Assembly: GCF_943913695.1 (NCBI RefSeq)
Contig: NZ_CALTZE010000068.1
Span: forward strand, 1 to 21,439
Source of the DNA: an uncultured Marmoricola sp.
GTDB taxonomy: Bacteria; Actinomycetota; Actinomycetes; Propionibacteriales; Nocardioidaceae
Direction of reading: 5' to 3'
Length of the DNA stretch: 21,439 nucleotides
Each line of letters starts with the position of its first letter. The first letter of the stretch is position 1. A model generated the notes under the pieces. It made no database searches. It worked only from the letters and a program-made list of their open reading frames with translations, and was not told the DNA's origin. Of the stretch, positions 1-6,363 are shown one piece after another. The translations under genes and the position numbers were made by a program.

Positions 1-2
1 CC

Positions 3-50
3 TCCAGCACGACCCCGACCCCGACCCCGACCAGGGAGGAATCCCCATGA
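3..50 (+). CDS. possible C-terminal end of an upstream gene
   Basis: One frame is open from the window edge to a TGA at 48-50, which overlaps the ATG of the next gene in an ATGA arrangement. The visible tail reads as a Thr-Pro repeat (three ACCCCG hexamers) followed by Arg-Glu-Glu-Ser-Pro. An ATGA overlap is the usual coupling of actinobacterial operons, and a permease or other transporter gene ending here would fit. Only 15 codons are visible, and another frame is also open and in phase with the lipoprotein. The tract may therefore be only a leader with a hexamer repeat. Tentative. Confidence 0.3.
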   Translation, partial: SSTTPTPTPTREESP

Positions 51-1048
51 CCCGCTCCACAACGTCCGTCCCCACCCATCCCCTCCGACGCCGCGGGCTC
101 ACGCTCGGTGCAGCCGCGCTCCTGGCCCTGCTGACCGCGTGCGGCGGTGGGGGCGGCGGCGACGACGCTCCGGACGCGCCTGAGGCCGCGGCCGCGGAGC
201 CGCGCACGATCGAGGACCAGTACGGCGAGGTCACTGTCGAGGGCACGCCCTCGCGCGTGGTCACGCCCGGCAACCCCGAGACCGACACGGCGCTGGCGCT
301 GGGCGTGGTGCCGGTGGCGATGGGCCAGTGGTTGCAGGAGGAGGACGGCGCCTCCCCGTGGCGCCGCGAGCTGCTGGACGGCGCGCAGCCGGAGCTCATC
401 CGCTACAACCCGGACGGCTACGACATCGAGGAGACCCTGGCCTTCCGGCCCGACCTGGTCCTCGCCGGCTTCGACATGGAGGAGAACCCCTACCGGCAGC
501 TCTCGGAGGTCGTGCCGACGATCTCGATGCCCTACGGCACCAGCGGCGAGGACCTGACCCAGGCGCTCGGTCGTGCCCTGGGCAAGGAGGCAGAGGCCGA
601 GGAGCTGATCGCACAGACCCGGGAGGAGACCGAGGAGACCAAGGCGGCCAACCCGGCGCTCGACGGCCTGAGCGTCTCCATCGCCGACGGCTCGAGCCCG
701 GGTGTGCTCTTCGACGTCACCACCACGAGCCTCGGCTACGGCATGCTGGAGGACCTCGGGCTGCGCGTCGCCCCGGGGTCCGACGGCCGCAAGGACTACG
801 CCGAGGTACCCGCCGAGCAGTGGTCCACCTTCGACGGCGACCTCCTGGTGGTCAGCTACTTCGACCCCGCCAGCCAGGAGAAGCAGGAGTCCAACCCGCT
901 GTTCCAGCGGATCCCCGCCGTGCAGGCCGGCCACTACCTGGCCCTGACCGACCCCGATGACGTCGAGCTGCTGCGCTCGGCCGCCCTGCCGCAGGTCCGC
1001 TACGCCCTGGAGCACCTCGTGCCCAGGCTGACCGACGCCGCCGAGTAG
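47..1048 (+). CDS. iron-siderophore/heme-type ABC substrate-binding lipoprotein
   Basis: A 333-residue lipoprotein of the FhuD/FepB-type binding-protein family (class III, helical-backbone fold). It should sit on the outer face of the membrane and hand a ferric siderophore or heme to the transporter encoded next. A basic N-terminus (RRR near residue 15) precedes a hydrophobic segment and a lipobox ending LTAC (Cys about 32), then a Gly/Asp-rich tether. The mature part starts with the family pattern TIEDQYGEVTV...PSRVV, followed by the ALALGVVPV and FRPDLVLAG strands typical of the periplasmic-binding family. A GGAGGAA ribosome-binding site lies about 8 bp before the ATG. The stop is 7 bp before the first ABC gene. 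The family is seen directly. The ligand is inferred: the heme oxygenase downstream favours heme or a siderophore, but a binding-protein sequence alone cannot separate the two. Confidence 0.88.
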   Translation: MTRSTTSVPTHPLRRRGLTLGAAALLALLTACGGGGGGDDAPDAPEAAAAEPRTIEDQYGEVTVEGTPSRVVTPGNPETDTALALGVVPVAMGQWLQEEDGASPWRRELLDGAQPELIRYNPDGYDIEETLAFRPDLVLAGFDMEENPYRQLSEVVPTISMPYGTSGEDLTQALGRALGKEAEAEELIAQTREETEETKAANPALDGLSVSIADGSSPGVLFDVTTTSLGYGMLEDLGLRVAPGSDGRKDYAEVPAEQWSTFDGDLLVVSYFDPASQEKQESNPLFQRIPAVQAGHYLALTDPDDVELLRSAALPQVRYALEHLVPRLTDAAE

Positions 1049-1055
1049 TCCACCC

Positions 1056-2606
1056 GTGCGCGCGGAGTCGGCCGGTCGTGCCCTGCAGCGGCGTACGTCG
1101 CAGCACGCGCGCCGCGCGCTGCTCGGCGCCAGTGCCTGCGCCGTGCTCTCCCAGCTCGCGATCGCGCTCTTCCCCGGTGTCGTGGCCCGCGCCGTCGACG
1201 ACGTGGTCGCCGCGGCCGGTCCCGACCGGGCCGCCGGCGCCGCGCTGTGGTGTGCGGCGCTGCTGGCGCTCGGCGGGGCGGGGGCGGCGCTGCGCATCGG
1301 GGAGCAGCAGCTGAGCTGGATGGCCGGCGCCCGGGCAGTGGCCTGGGTCCGCGAGGAGGTGGCCAAGGGCGTGGTCGCGACCGCTCCCGCCCTGGGCCGC
1401 GGCGACCTGGTCAGTCGCGTCCACCGCGACGGCGACCTGCTCTGGGAGTGGGTGACCGCGCGGGTGCAGGCGGCCGGCCTGGTCGTCGGGATCGTCGTCA
1501 CCGTCGTCTCGGTCACTGCGCTCGATCCACTGCTCGGGCTCGTGGCCGTCGTCGGTCTGCTCGGCTCGGGCCTGGTCGCGACCGCCTTCCCCGCCGCCTT
1601 CGAGCGTCGCAGCGCCGAGGTGGGCGCAGCCCACGGCGACTTCTCCCACGGCCTGGACGCTCTGGTCTCGGGGCCCGCGACGCTGCGGGGGGTCGGCGGG
1701 GAGCGCGGCGTGGTCGCCCAGTGCACGGCGACGAGCGCACAGATCGCGGTGCGCTCACGGCGCCTCAACCGCCTCGGGGCCACCTGGCGCACGGCCGCCG
1801 CCGCCGTACCGCTCCTCGCCGGCACTGTGGGTCTCGTGGGCGCCGCCCTCGGCGTGCTCGAGGGCCGGCTCGGCGTGGGTGGAGTCGTGGCGTTCTCGGC
1901 CTGGATGGTGCTGCTCTCGGAGTACAGCGTGGGCCTCGTCTCGCTCCACCAGGCCCGGCGGCTCGCGGCCGCCTCGGCCGAGCGACTCGCCGAGCTGCTG
2001 CCGCAGCCGGCGCGCCCGGGGCGACCGGCCCCGGCCGGCAGGCACCTGGTCGCCGCCGGCGCACGCGGTACCGGCCCGGACACGCTGAGCCTCGCAGCGA
2101 CCCCCGGCACCCTGAGCGACCAGCGTGTCACCGATCCCGGCACGGCCGCCGACCTCCTCAGCGGCCGGGAGACTCCCCTGCAGGGCACCGTGACGCTGGG
2201 AGGCGCCGAGCTCGCCGCGCTCGACCCTGCCGCGCTGGCGGAGCTGGTACGTCGAGTGCCGCAGCATCCGGCACTGCTGGGTGCCTCGCTGGGCGAGAAC
2301 ATCTCGCTGGGCCGGACGACGGACCCCGAGGTCGTGCGCCGCGCCTGTCGGCTCGCGGGCCTCCTGGACGACGTCGAGGACTTCCCCGACGGGCTCCAGA
2401 CGATGCTCGGCGATCGTGGTCAGGGGCTCTCGGGAGGGCAGCGGCAACGCGTGGGCGTGGCCCGGGCGCTGCTCGGCCGGCCCCGGGTGCTCGTGCTGGC
2501 AGACGCGCTCAGCGCCCTGGACGACCCCACCGCGGCGACCGTACGGCGCGGACTGGCCGAGGCCGGCGCGACCACGGTCGTGCTCAGCGTGCGGGCCAGG
2601 ACATGA
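1056..2606 (+). CDS. exporter-fold ABC half-transporter, nucleotide site degenerate
   Basis: A 516-residue fusion of a membrane domain (about 1-315, hydrophobic segments near 22-45, 58-80, 138-178, 245-295) and an ATPase domain (about 330-516) in the type IV (exporter) arrangement. The ATPase half is unusual. Where Walker A (GxxGxGKS/T) should be, about residues 355-370, there is TDPGTAADLLSG with no Gly-Lys-Ser. Walker B reads VLVLADALSALD (478-489), so the Mg-binding Asp is Ala and the catalytic Glu is Asp. The H-loop His is replaced in VVLSVRA near 508-514, and the protein ends almost at once. The Q-loop (VPQHP, Q403) and signature LSGGQRQR (458-465) are intact. It therefore cannot hydrolyse ATP on its own Walker motifs but can complete the partner's site. 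GTG start 7 bp after the lipoprotein stop; ends in an ATGA overlap with the partner. Confidence 0.88.
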   Translation: MRAESAGRALQRRTSQHARRALLGASACAVLSQLAIALFPGVVARAVDDVVAAAGPDRAAGAALWCAALLALGGAGAALRIGEQQLSWMAGARAVAWVREEVAKGVVATAPALGRGDLVSRVHRDGDLLWEWVTARVQAAGLVVGIVVTVVSVTALDPLLGLVAVVGLLGSGLVATAFPAAFERRSAEVGAAHGDFSHGLDALVSGPATLRGVGGERGVVAQCTATSAQIAVRSRRLNRLGATWRTAAAAVPLLAGTVGLVGAALGVLEGRLGVGGVVAFSAWMVLLSEYSVGLVSLHQARRLAAASAERLAELLPQPARPGRPAPAGRHLVAAGARGTGPDTLSLAATPGTLSDQRVTDPGTAADLLSGRETPLQGTVTLGGAELAALDPAALAELVRRVPQHPALLGASLGENISLGRTTDPEVVRRACRLAGLLDDVEDFPDGLQTMLGDRGQGLSGGQRQRVGVARALLGRPRVLVLADALSALDDPTAATVRRGLAEAGATTVVLSVRART

Positions 2607-4249
2607 CCCTCCGCCGGATGCTCGGCCTGGCAGGCCCCTTCCGCACCCGCCTCCTGCTCGCGACCGGCGCAGGTCTGCTGGGTGCCGCCCTGCTGGGCCT
2701 GCTGGCGCCGCTCACGGGTGTCGTCGTCGACCGGGCGGTCCAGGGCGACCGCGCCGGCGTACTGGCAGGGGGCGGCGCGGCCACCGCGCTCGTCCTCGGC
2801 CACCTCGGCGCGCTGTGGCTCTCGCAGTGGTGGTTCGCCGACATCTCCGCCGCGCTCGGGCGTCGCATGCGCGACGACCTCTCCGCCCGGGTGGGACAGG
2901 CACCCCTGCAGGTCGTCGAGTCCCAGGACGCCGACGACCTCCTGGCGCGCGGTGGGCACGAGATCGACGAGGTCGCCGAGTTCGTCACCGCGCAGCTGCC
3001 GGCACTGCTCGTCGCGAGCGGCTACCTGGTCACCAGCCTGGTGGTGCTGCTGGGCCACAGCGTGGCCCTGACCCTGGCACTGGTGCTCGTCTACGTCCCG
3101 GTCGCCGCCGTGGTGCTGGGTGCCTTCCGGCGCCGGGCCCGGGGCGCCTTCGCCCGTGAGGCCGAGCGGGTCGCCGCTCTGGCCGGCCTGGTGGCCGAGG
3201 GTGCCTCGCTGGCCGACGACCTGCGTCACCCCGCCTCCTCACGGTGGTGGCAGGGCGAGGTGGGCCGGGCCAACACCCGCCTGCTCAGCGCCATCCGCGC
3301 GACCGTGCGGGCGCTGAACACCTTCCCGCTGCTCCTCGTTGTGGAGGCGCTGGCGGTGGCAGCCGTCCTGCTGCTCGGCTCGGCGCTGGTGCGGGCCGGC
3401 GAGATCGGCGTCCCCACGGTCGCGGTCTTCCTGGTCGCCAGCGGCACCCTGTTCGCCCTCTTCGCGCAGCTCGGCGACGCGCTGGCGGCGCTCGCGTCGG
3501 CGCGTGCGCAAGCGTGGCGGCACTTCGAGGTCGTCGACGCCCTGACCTCCGGGGAGGCGGCGTACGGCACCAGCACCGCCACGGGCCCGGCGGAGGTGGT
3601 CGTCAGTGACCTCCACTTCGCCTACCCCGGTCGCCACGAGGTCCTGCGTGGCGTCGACCTGCGTCTCCCCGCGGGTTCGCGGACCGTCGTCGTCGGGCCT
3701 TCCGGGGCGGGCAAGTCGACGCTCGCCAAGCTGCTGGCAGGGCTCTACTCGCCTGGCAGTGGCTCGGTGAGCATCGCCGGGGTCGCCGCCGCCCACGCGC
3801 GCACCCGCCTCGGGGAGCGTGCGGCCCTGCTCGTCACCCAGGAGGCCGCCGCGCTCCCCGGCACCGTGCGAGACAACCTCCTGCTGCCAGAGCACCTGGG
3901 TGACGAGGCGGTGATGCAGACGGCGAGCGCTCTGGGTCTCACGGCGTGGCTGACCGACCTCGGGGGTCTCGGACGGGAGCTGACGCCCGGGTCGTTGGAC
4001 GCCGCCGACACCCAACGGCTCTCCCTGCTCCGCGCGGCGATACGTCGACCCGAGGTGCTCGTGCTGGACGAGTCGACAGCGAGCCTGGCCGAGCAGCCCG
4101 GAGAGGAGCTCTACGAGCGGCTCGAGGAGCTGCTGGACGCGACCATCGTGGTCGTCGCCCATCACCGCCGTACCATCGATCGCTACTCCCGCGTGGTCAC
4201 CGTCGACCAGCACGGCGTCACCAGCACGGAGGCAACGGCGGGTCCGTGA
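2603..4249 (+). CDS. exporter-fold ABC half-transporter, catalytic partner
   Basis: A 548-residue membrane-ATPase fusion that should pair with the preceding subunit. The membrane domain covers about 1-310 (hydrophobic stretches near 17-45, 57-75, 130-175, 240-295). The ATPase domain has an A-loop Tyr (FAYPG, Y341), Walker A GPSGAGKST (365-373), Q-loop Q413, Walker B VLVLDE (485-490) and H-loop AHH (H520). Its signature is lost: the LSGGQ position reads LDAAD (465-469), followed by TQR, so only the flanking Leu and Gln-Arg remain. It supplies a complete catalytic half-site and needs the partner's LSGGQ. The start is set by the ATGA overlap at 2603; the frame is open much further upstream only as a shadow. 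Heterodimeric exporters with one dead site are known (TM287/288, TmrAB, TAP). Exporter-fold proteins that import iron chelates are also known (IrtAB, YbtPQ), and the adjacent binding protein makes import plausible. Confidence 0.88.
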   Translation: MTLRRMLGLAGPFRTRLLLATGAGLLGAALLGLLAPLTGVVVDRAVQGDRAGVLAGGGAATALVLGHLGALWLSQWWFADISAALGRRMRDDLSARVGQAPLQVVESQDADDLLARGGHEIDEVAEFVTAQLPALLVASGYLVTSLVVLLGHSVALTLALVLVYVPVAAVVLGAFRRRARGAFAREAERVAALAGLVAEGASLADDLRHPASSRWWQGEVGRANTRLLSAIRATVRALNTFPLLLVVEALAVAAVLLLGSALVRAGEIGVPTVAVFLVASGTLFALFAQLGDALAALASARAQAWRHFEVVDALTSGEAAYGTSTATGPAEVVVSDLHFAYPGRHEVLRGVDLRLPAGSRTVVVGPSGAGKSTLAKLLAGLYSPGSGSVSIAGVAAAHARTRLGERAALLVTQEAAALPGTVRDNLLLPEHLGDEAVMQTASALGLTAWLTDLGGLGRELTPGSLDAADTQRLSLLRAAIRRPEVLVLDESTASLAEQPGEELYERLEELLDATIVVVAHHRRTIDRYSRVVTVDQHGVTSTEATAGP

Positions 4250-4272
4250 CCACAGCCCAGGCTGGGTCCTCT

Positions 4273-4291
4273 GGGTGGTCGGCTGCCACCC
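4273..4291 (+). promoter_or_regulatory. hairpin before the heme oxygenase start
   Basis: GGGTGG and CCACCC form a 6-bp stem with a 7-nt loop, ending 7 nt before the ATG at 4299. The space where a Shine-Dalgarno would lie holds only CTGGCTCC. A second small palindrome, CAGCC-CA-GGCTG, lies at 4253-4264. These may tune translation or transcription of the oxygenase relative to the transporter. I see no DtxR/IdeR-type iron box here. Confidence 0.35.
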
Positions 4292-4298
4292 TGGCTCC

Positions 4299-4628
4299 AT
4301 GACCGTGATCAAGATCAACGCCATCACCGTGCCCGCCGGGTCGGGCGACGAGCTCGCCCACCGCTTCGCCAAGCGCGCCGGCGCCGTCGACGGCGCCGAC
4401 GGGTTCGAGGGCTTCGAGCTGCTCCGCCCCACCGACGACCGCGACCAGTGGCTGGTCATCACGCGCTGGCGCGACGAGGAGGCCTTCCAGGGCTGGCTCT
4501 CCTCCCCCGGCTTCGCCGAGGGCCACCGCTCGGCCGCCGAGCGCGCCGGGGGCGAGGCCCCCAAGCCCGTCTCCACCCACAGCGAGGTCTGGAACTACGA
4601 GGTCGCCGGCGGCTCCCAGCCGGGCTGA
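4299..4628 (+). CDS. mhuD: MhuD/IsdG-type heme-degrading monooxygenase
   Basis: A 109-residue protein of the ABM-fold heme oxygenase family. It should bind heme in the cytoplasm and open the ring to release iron. The start MTVIKINAI and the stretches FEGFELLRP and EAFQGW closely resemble mycobacterial MhuD as I remember it. The three residues that define the family are at the expected places: Asn7, Trp66 and His76 (the proximal heme ligand, one residue later than in MhuD). I chose ATG 4299 because an upstream in-frame start at 4275 adds eight residues absent from the family and would remove the N7 spacing. The gene follows the ABC pair by 49 bp on the same strand, so the four genes look like one uptake-and-use module. 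Whether the product is mycobilin, staphylobilin or biliverdin cannot be read from sequence. No Shine-Dalgarno is obvious. Confidence 0.88.
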   Translation: MTVIKINAITVPAGSGDELAHRFAKRAGAVDGADGFEGFELLRPTDDRDQWLVITRWRDEEAFQGWLSSPGFAEGHRSAAERAGGEAPKPVSTHSEVWNYEVAGGSQPG

Positions 4629-4634
4629 GACCGG

Positions 4635-4691
4635 TCCCTGGGACGTGAGCGTCGGCCGGGAGGCTCGGCACCAGCCCTGGTGTCCCAGGGA
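4635..4691. repeat. 57-bp palindromic repeat, copy 1
   Basis: Begins TCCCTGGGAC and ends with its reverse complement GTCCCAGGGA. Inside the right end sits a second perfect hairpin, CACCAG-CC-CTGGTG. Copy 2 at 4741-4797 differs at two positions only. It lies between the convergent heme oxygenase and nuclease-like genes, starting 6 bp after the oxygenase stop, so it may act as a bidirectional terminator, or it may be a dispersed extragenic palindrome. Confidence 0.85.
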
Positions 4692-4740
4692 CGAGCCGAC
4701 TCGGTCGGGCTCAGGGCAGCCCACGCCCGCACGCGGTCGC

Positions 4741-4797
4741 TCCCTGGGACGTGAGCGTCGGCCAGGAGGCCCGGCACCAGCCCTGGTGTCCCAGGGA
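4741..4797. repeat. 57-bp palindromic repeat, copy 2
   Basis: Second direct copy of the element at 4635-4691, starting 106 bp after it, with the same TCCCTGGGAC/GTCCCAGGGA ends and the same internal CACCAG-CC-CTGGTG hairpin. The 49 bp between the copies is not repeated. It ends 8 bp before the stop codon of the minus-strand gene, so each convergent gene has one copy just downstream of its stop. Confidence 0.85.
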
Positions 4798-4805
4798 CGG
4801 GCGGC

Positions 4806-5846
4806 TCAGTCCCACAGCCGCGCCTCGTGCGCGGTCCAGAGCCTCGGGCCGGTGAGGCGCTCAGCACGCGCCACCGCCGCGAGCAGCTTCCGGGCCACCG
4901 CGGCCTCCTCCCCCGGCCCGCCGCCCACCACCGTGACCACCTCGAGCCCCAGGTCGCGGAAGTCCTGCTTGCGCCGCTCGTCGCGCCGGTGCCGCGCGGC
5001 CTCGCGGTGCGCCGCGCCGTCGTACTCGCCCAGCATCGGCAGCTCGGGATGCAGCAGGTCGGGCCAGCCCACGCTGCGGCCTGCCAGGTCGCGCAGCTGC
5101 CAGTTGACCCGCGGGGTGGGCAGCCGCGCGTCGAGCACCCACACCAGCCGGAGCCAGGTCTCGCGCGGTGAGCGGCTGCGCCGGTCGGCGTGGTGGATCG
5201 CCGTGCGCAGCTGCTCGAGCCCCGGCAACCGGCTCAGGCCGCACGCGACCCGTCGTACGTCGTCCAGAGTCGTGACGCCTGCTGCGAGGCACATGTCGAG
5301 CCACGTCACGGCGGCACGCAGGTCGGGTGCCAGGCGTGCCTCCCACACCAGTGCGTAGGCCGCGTCCACGCACGGCACCCCGTGGCGGGTCACGACCGGC
5401 GGCATCGCAGCCGGCCGCACCACCTGGCCTCCGGGCAGCTCTCGGAGGTCGCGGCCCGGCGGCAGCACCAGCGGCACCGGCAGCTCCTCACCGGTGGGCG
5501 CGACGCCCTCGGCGTACGCCGCCCCCAGCATCCGCAGGCTGGCCCAGCCCCCGACCGCACCGCCGACCGGCAGCCGACGCGCCTGCTCCAGGATGCGTTG
5601 CTCGACCGTGCGGCTCACGCTGCTCGGCACGTAGAGCGCCGGTGACGACCTTCGCCACGTCGTACCCCTCGCCTGCCCGGGCGTCGGCCCGAGGACCCCG
5701 TCCCGGTCGACCGCCACCGGCTCGACCAGGCGCGGCGAGCTGGCCAGGCGCGGGTGGAAGTGCGACACGACCTCGACCCTGGGCGGGCCGACGCGGCACC
5801 ACCAGTCCCCCCGAGCGATCTGTGGAGAAGCAGGGACCTTGCCCAC
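4806..5846 (-). CDS. hypothetical protein with AbiEi-like N-terminus and PD-(D/E)XK-like C-terminus (DUF559/Vsr type)
   Basis: 346 residues if the GTG at 5846 is used. The C-terminal third (about 225-310) has the pattern of the small nuclease-like fold of DUF559 proteins: SPRETWLRL (E229), a conserved WPDLLHPE (D263), then GEYDG (E274, D276), a downstream His/Arg-rich helix and the strand LEVVTVVGG. The N-terminal part (GPTPGQARG...LYVPSSV) resembles the winged-helix start of many actinobacterial AbiEi-like orphans. No partner toxin or restriction gene lies beside it, and such orphans are common in Nocardioides-like genomes; function is unknown. The start is uncertain. GTG 5768 (320 residues) is an alternative, and it would leave room for the divergent promoter at 5839-5866, which otherwise overlaps this reading frame. 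Confidence 0.7.
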   Translation of the reverse strand: MGKVPASPQIARGDWWCRVGPPRVEVVSHFHPRLASSPRLVEPVAVDRDGVLGPTPGQARGTTWRRSSPALYVPSSVSRTVEQRILEQARRLPVGGAVGGWASLRMLGAAYAEGVAPTGEELPVPLVLPPGRDLRELPGGQVVRPAAMPPVVTRHGVPCVDAAYALVWEARLAPDLRAAVTWLDMCLAAGVTTLDDVRRVACGLSRLPGLEQLRTAIHHADRRSRSPRETWLRLVWVLDARLPTPRVNWQLRDLAGRSVGWPDLLHPELPMLGEYDGAAHREAARHRRDERRKQDFRDLGLEVVTVVGGGPGEEAAVARKLLAAVARAERLTGPRLWTAHEARLWD

Positions 5847-5866
5847 GCCTCGTCACGTGCTAAGCC
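5839..5866 (+). promoter_or_regulatory. candidate leaderless promoter of the VOC gene
   Basis: TTGCCC (5839-5844) and TAAGCC (5861-5866) are 16 bp apart, and the second box ends 6 nt before the ATG at 5873. That is the spacing expected when transcription starts at the A of the ATG. No Shine-Dalgarno lies between them, consistent with a leaderless mRNA, which is common in actinobacteria. Confidence 0.55.
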
Positions 5867-5872
5867 TGACCT

Positions 5873-6226
5873 ATGACGCGTGCACGTGGCATCTTCACCA
5901 ACCTCGCGGTGCCGGACGTGGAGGAGGCCAAGGGCTTCTACACCGACTTCCTGGGGCTCAGCGAGGTCGAGTTCGACCTCGGCTGGGTGGCCCGCTGCAC
6001 CTCACCGGACACCGGCGTCAGCGTGCAGCTCGTGAGCGGCGACGCCACCGCGCCGGAGGACTCCGCGGCGACCGTCATGGTCGACGACCTCGAGGAGGCG
6101 CTGGCCGAGGCCGAGCGGCGGGGCTACGAGATCGTGCATCCGCTCACCACGGAGCCGTGGGGCGTGACGCGCTTCTTCGTGCGGGCTCCCGACGGCAACG
6201 TCCTCAACGTCGTCGCCCAGCACTGA
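5873..6226 (+). CDS. VOC (glyoxalase/bleomycin-resistance fold) family protein
   Basis: A 117-residue single-module VOC protein: first half IFTNLAVPDVEEAKGFYTDFLGL, then the second beta-alpha-beta unit with VDDLEEALAEAERRGYEI and the closing strand VRAPDGNVLNVVAQ. The length fits two paired beta-alpha-beta-beta-beta motifs, and such proteins usually dimerise. The C-terminal metal-ligand Glu of glyoxalase I or extradiol enzymes, expected just after the PDGN turn, is not obvious here (the strand reads NVLNVV). Metal-dependent catalysis is therefore doubtful, and a binding or sequestration role is possible. Substrate unknown. It is divergent from the nuclease-like gene and convergent with glmM. 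Confidence 0.8.
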   Translation: MTRARGIFTNLAVPDVEEAKGFYTDFLGLSEVEFDLGWVARCTSPDTGVSVQLVSGDATAPEDSAATVMVDDLEEALAEAERRGYEIVHPLTTEPWGVTRFFVRAPDGNVLNVVAQH

Positions 6227-6258
6227 GCCGGGTGGGTGACCGCTCCTCCTGCGTTGGC

Positions 6259-6343
6259 GCTTTCACAGGTTCACATGTGAAAGCAGCCCTTCACACGCGA
6301 AGTTTCGTGTGTGAAGGGCAGTCATCACATGTTCACATGTGAA
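6259..6343. repeat. three TTCACA/TGTGAA hairpins at exact 31-bp spacing
   Basis: Three inverted repeats follow one another between the convergent VOC gene and glmM. The first is GCTTTCACA (6259-6267) with TGTGAAAGC (6276-6284). The second has a 15-bp stem, 6286-6300 with 6305-6319, one position being G-T, with a 4-nt loop. The third is TCACATG (6325-6331) with CATGTGA (6336-6342). Their centres fall at 6271.5, 6302.5 and 6333.5. The first and third also share the 12-bp palindrome TTCACATGTGAA (6270-6281, 6332-6343). The middle hairpin could terminate transcription from either side, although no T-run follows it. Confidence 0.85.
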
Positions 6344-6363
6344 ACCGCCGGGCAGAGGCGCGA

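Noticed and set aside
1..4300. DtxR/IdeR iron boxes for the iron module
   Set aside because: I looked for TTAGGTTAGGCTAACCTAA-like sites and found none inside the window; the operon's main promoter is probably to the left of position 1.
4645..5846. Plus-strand open frames opposite the nuclease-like gene
   Set aside because: Arg/Ser/Pro-rich shadow translations with no motif; the minus-strand protein has a coherent fold pattern.
6270..6343. parS-like centromere sites
   Set aside because: TTCACATGTGAA resembles the parS core TTTCACGTGAAA, but the half-sites are 2 bp too far apart, and no parA/parB or origin genes are near.
6259..6343. CRISPR array, suggested by the regular 31-bp spacing
   Set aside because: Only three units, the middle one differs, there are no unique spacers, and no cas genes lie nearby.
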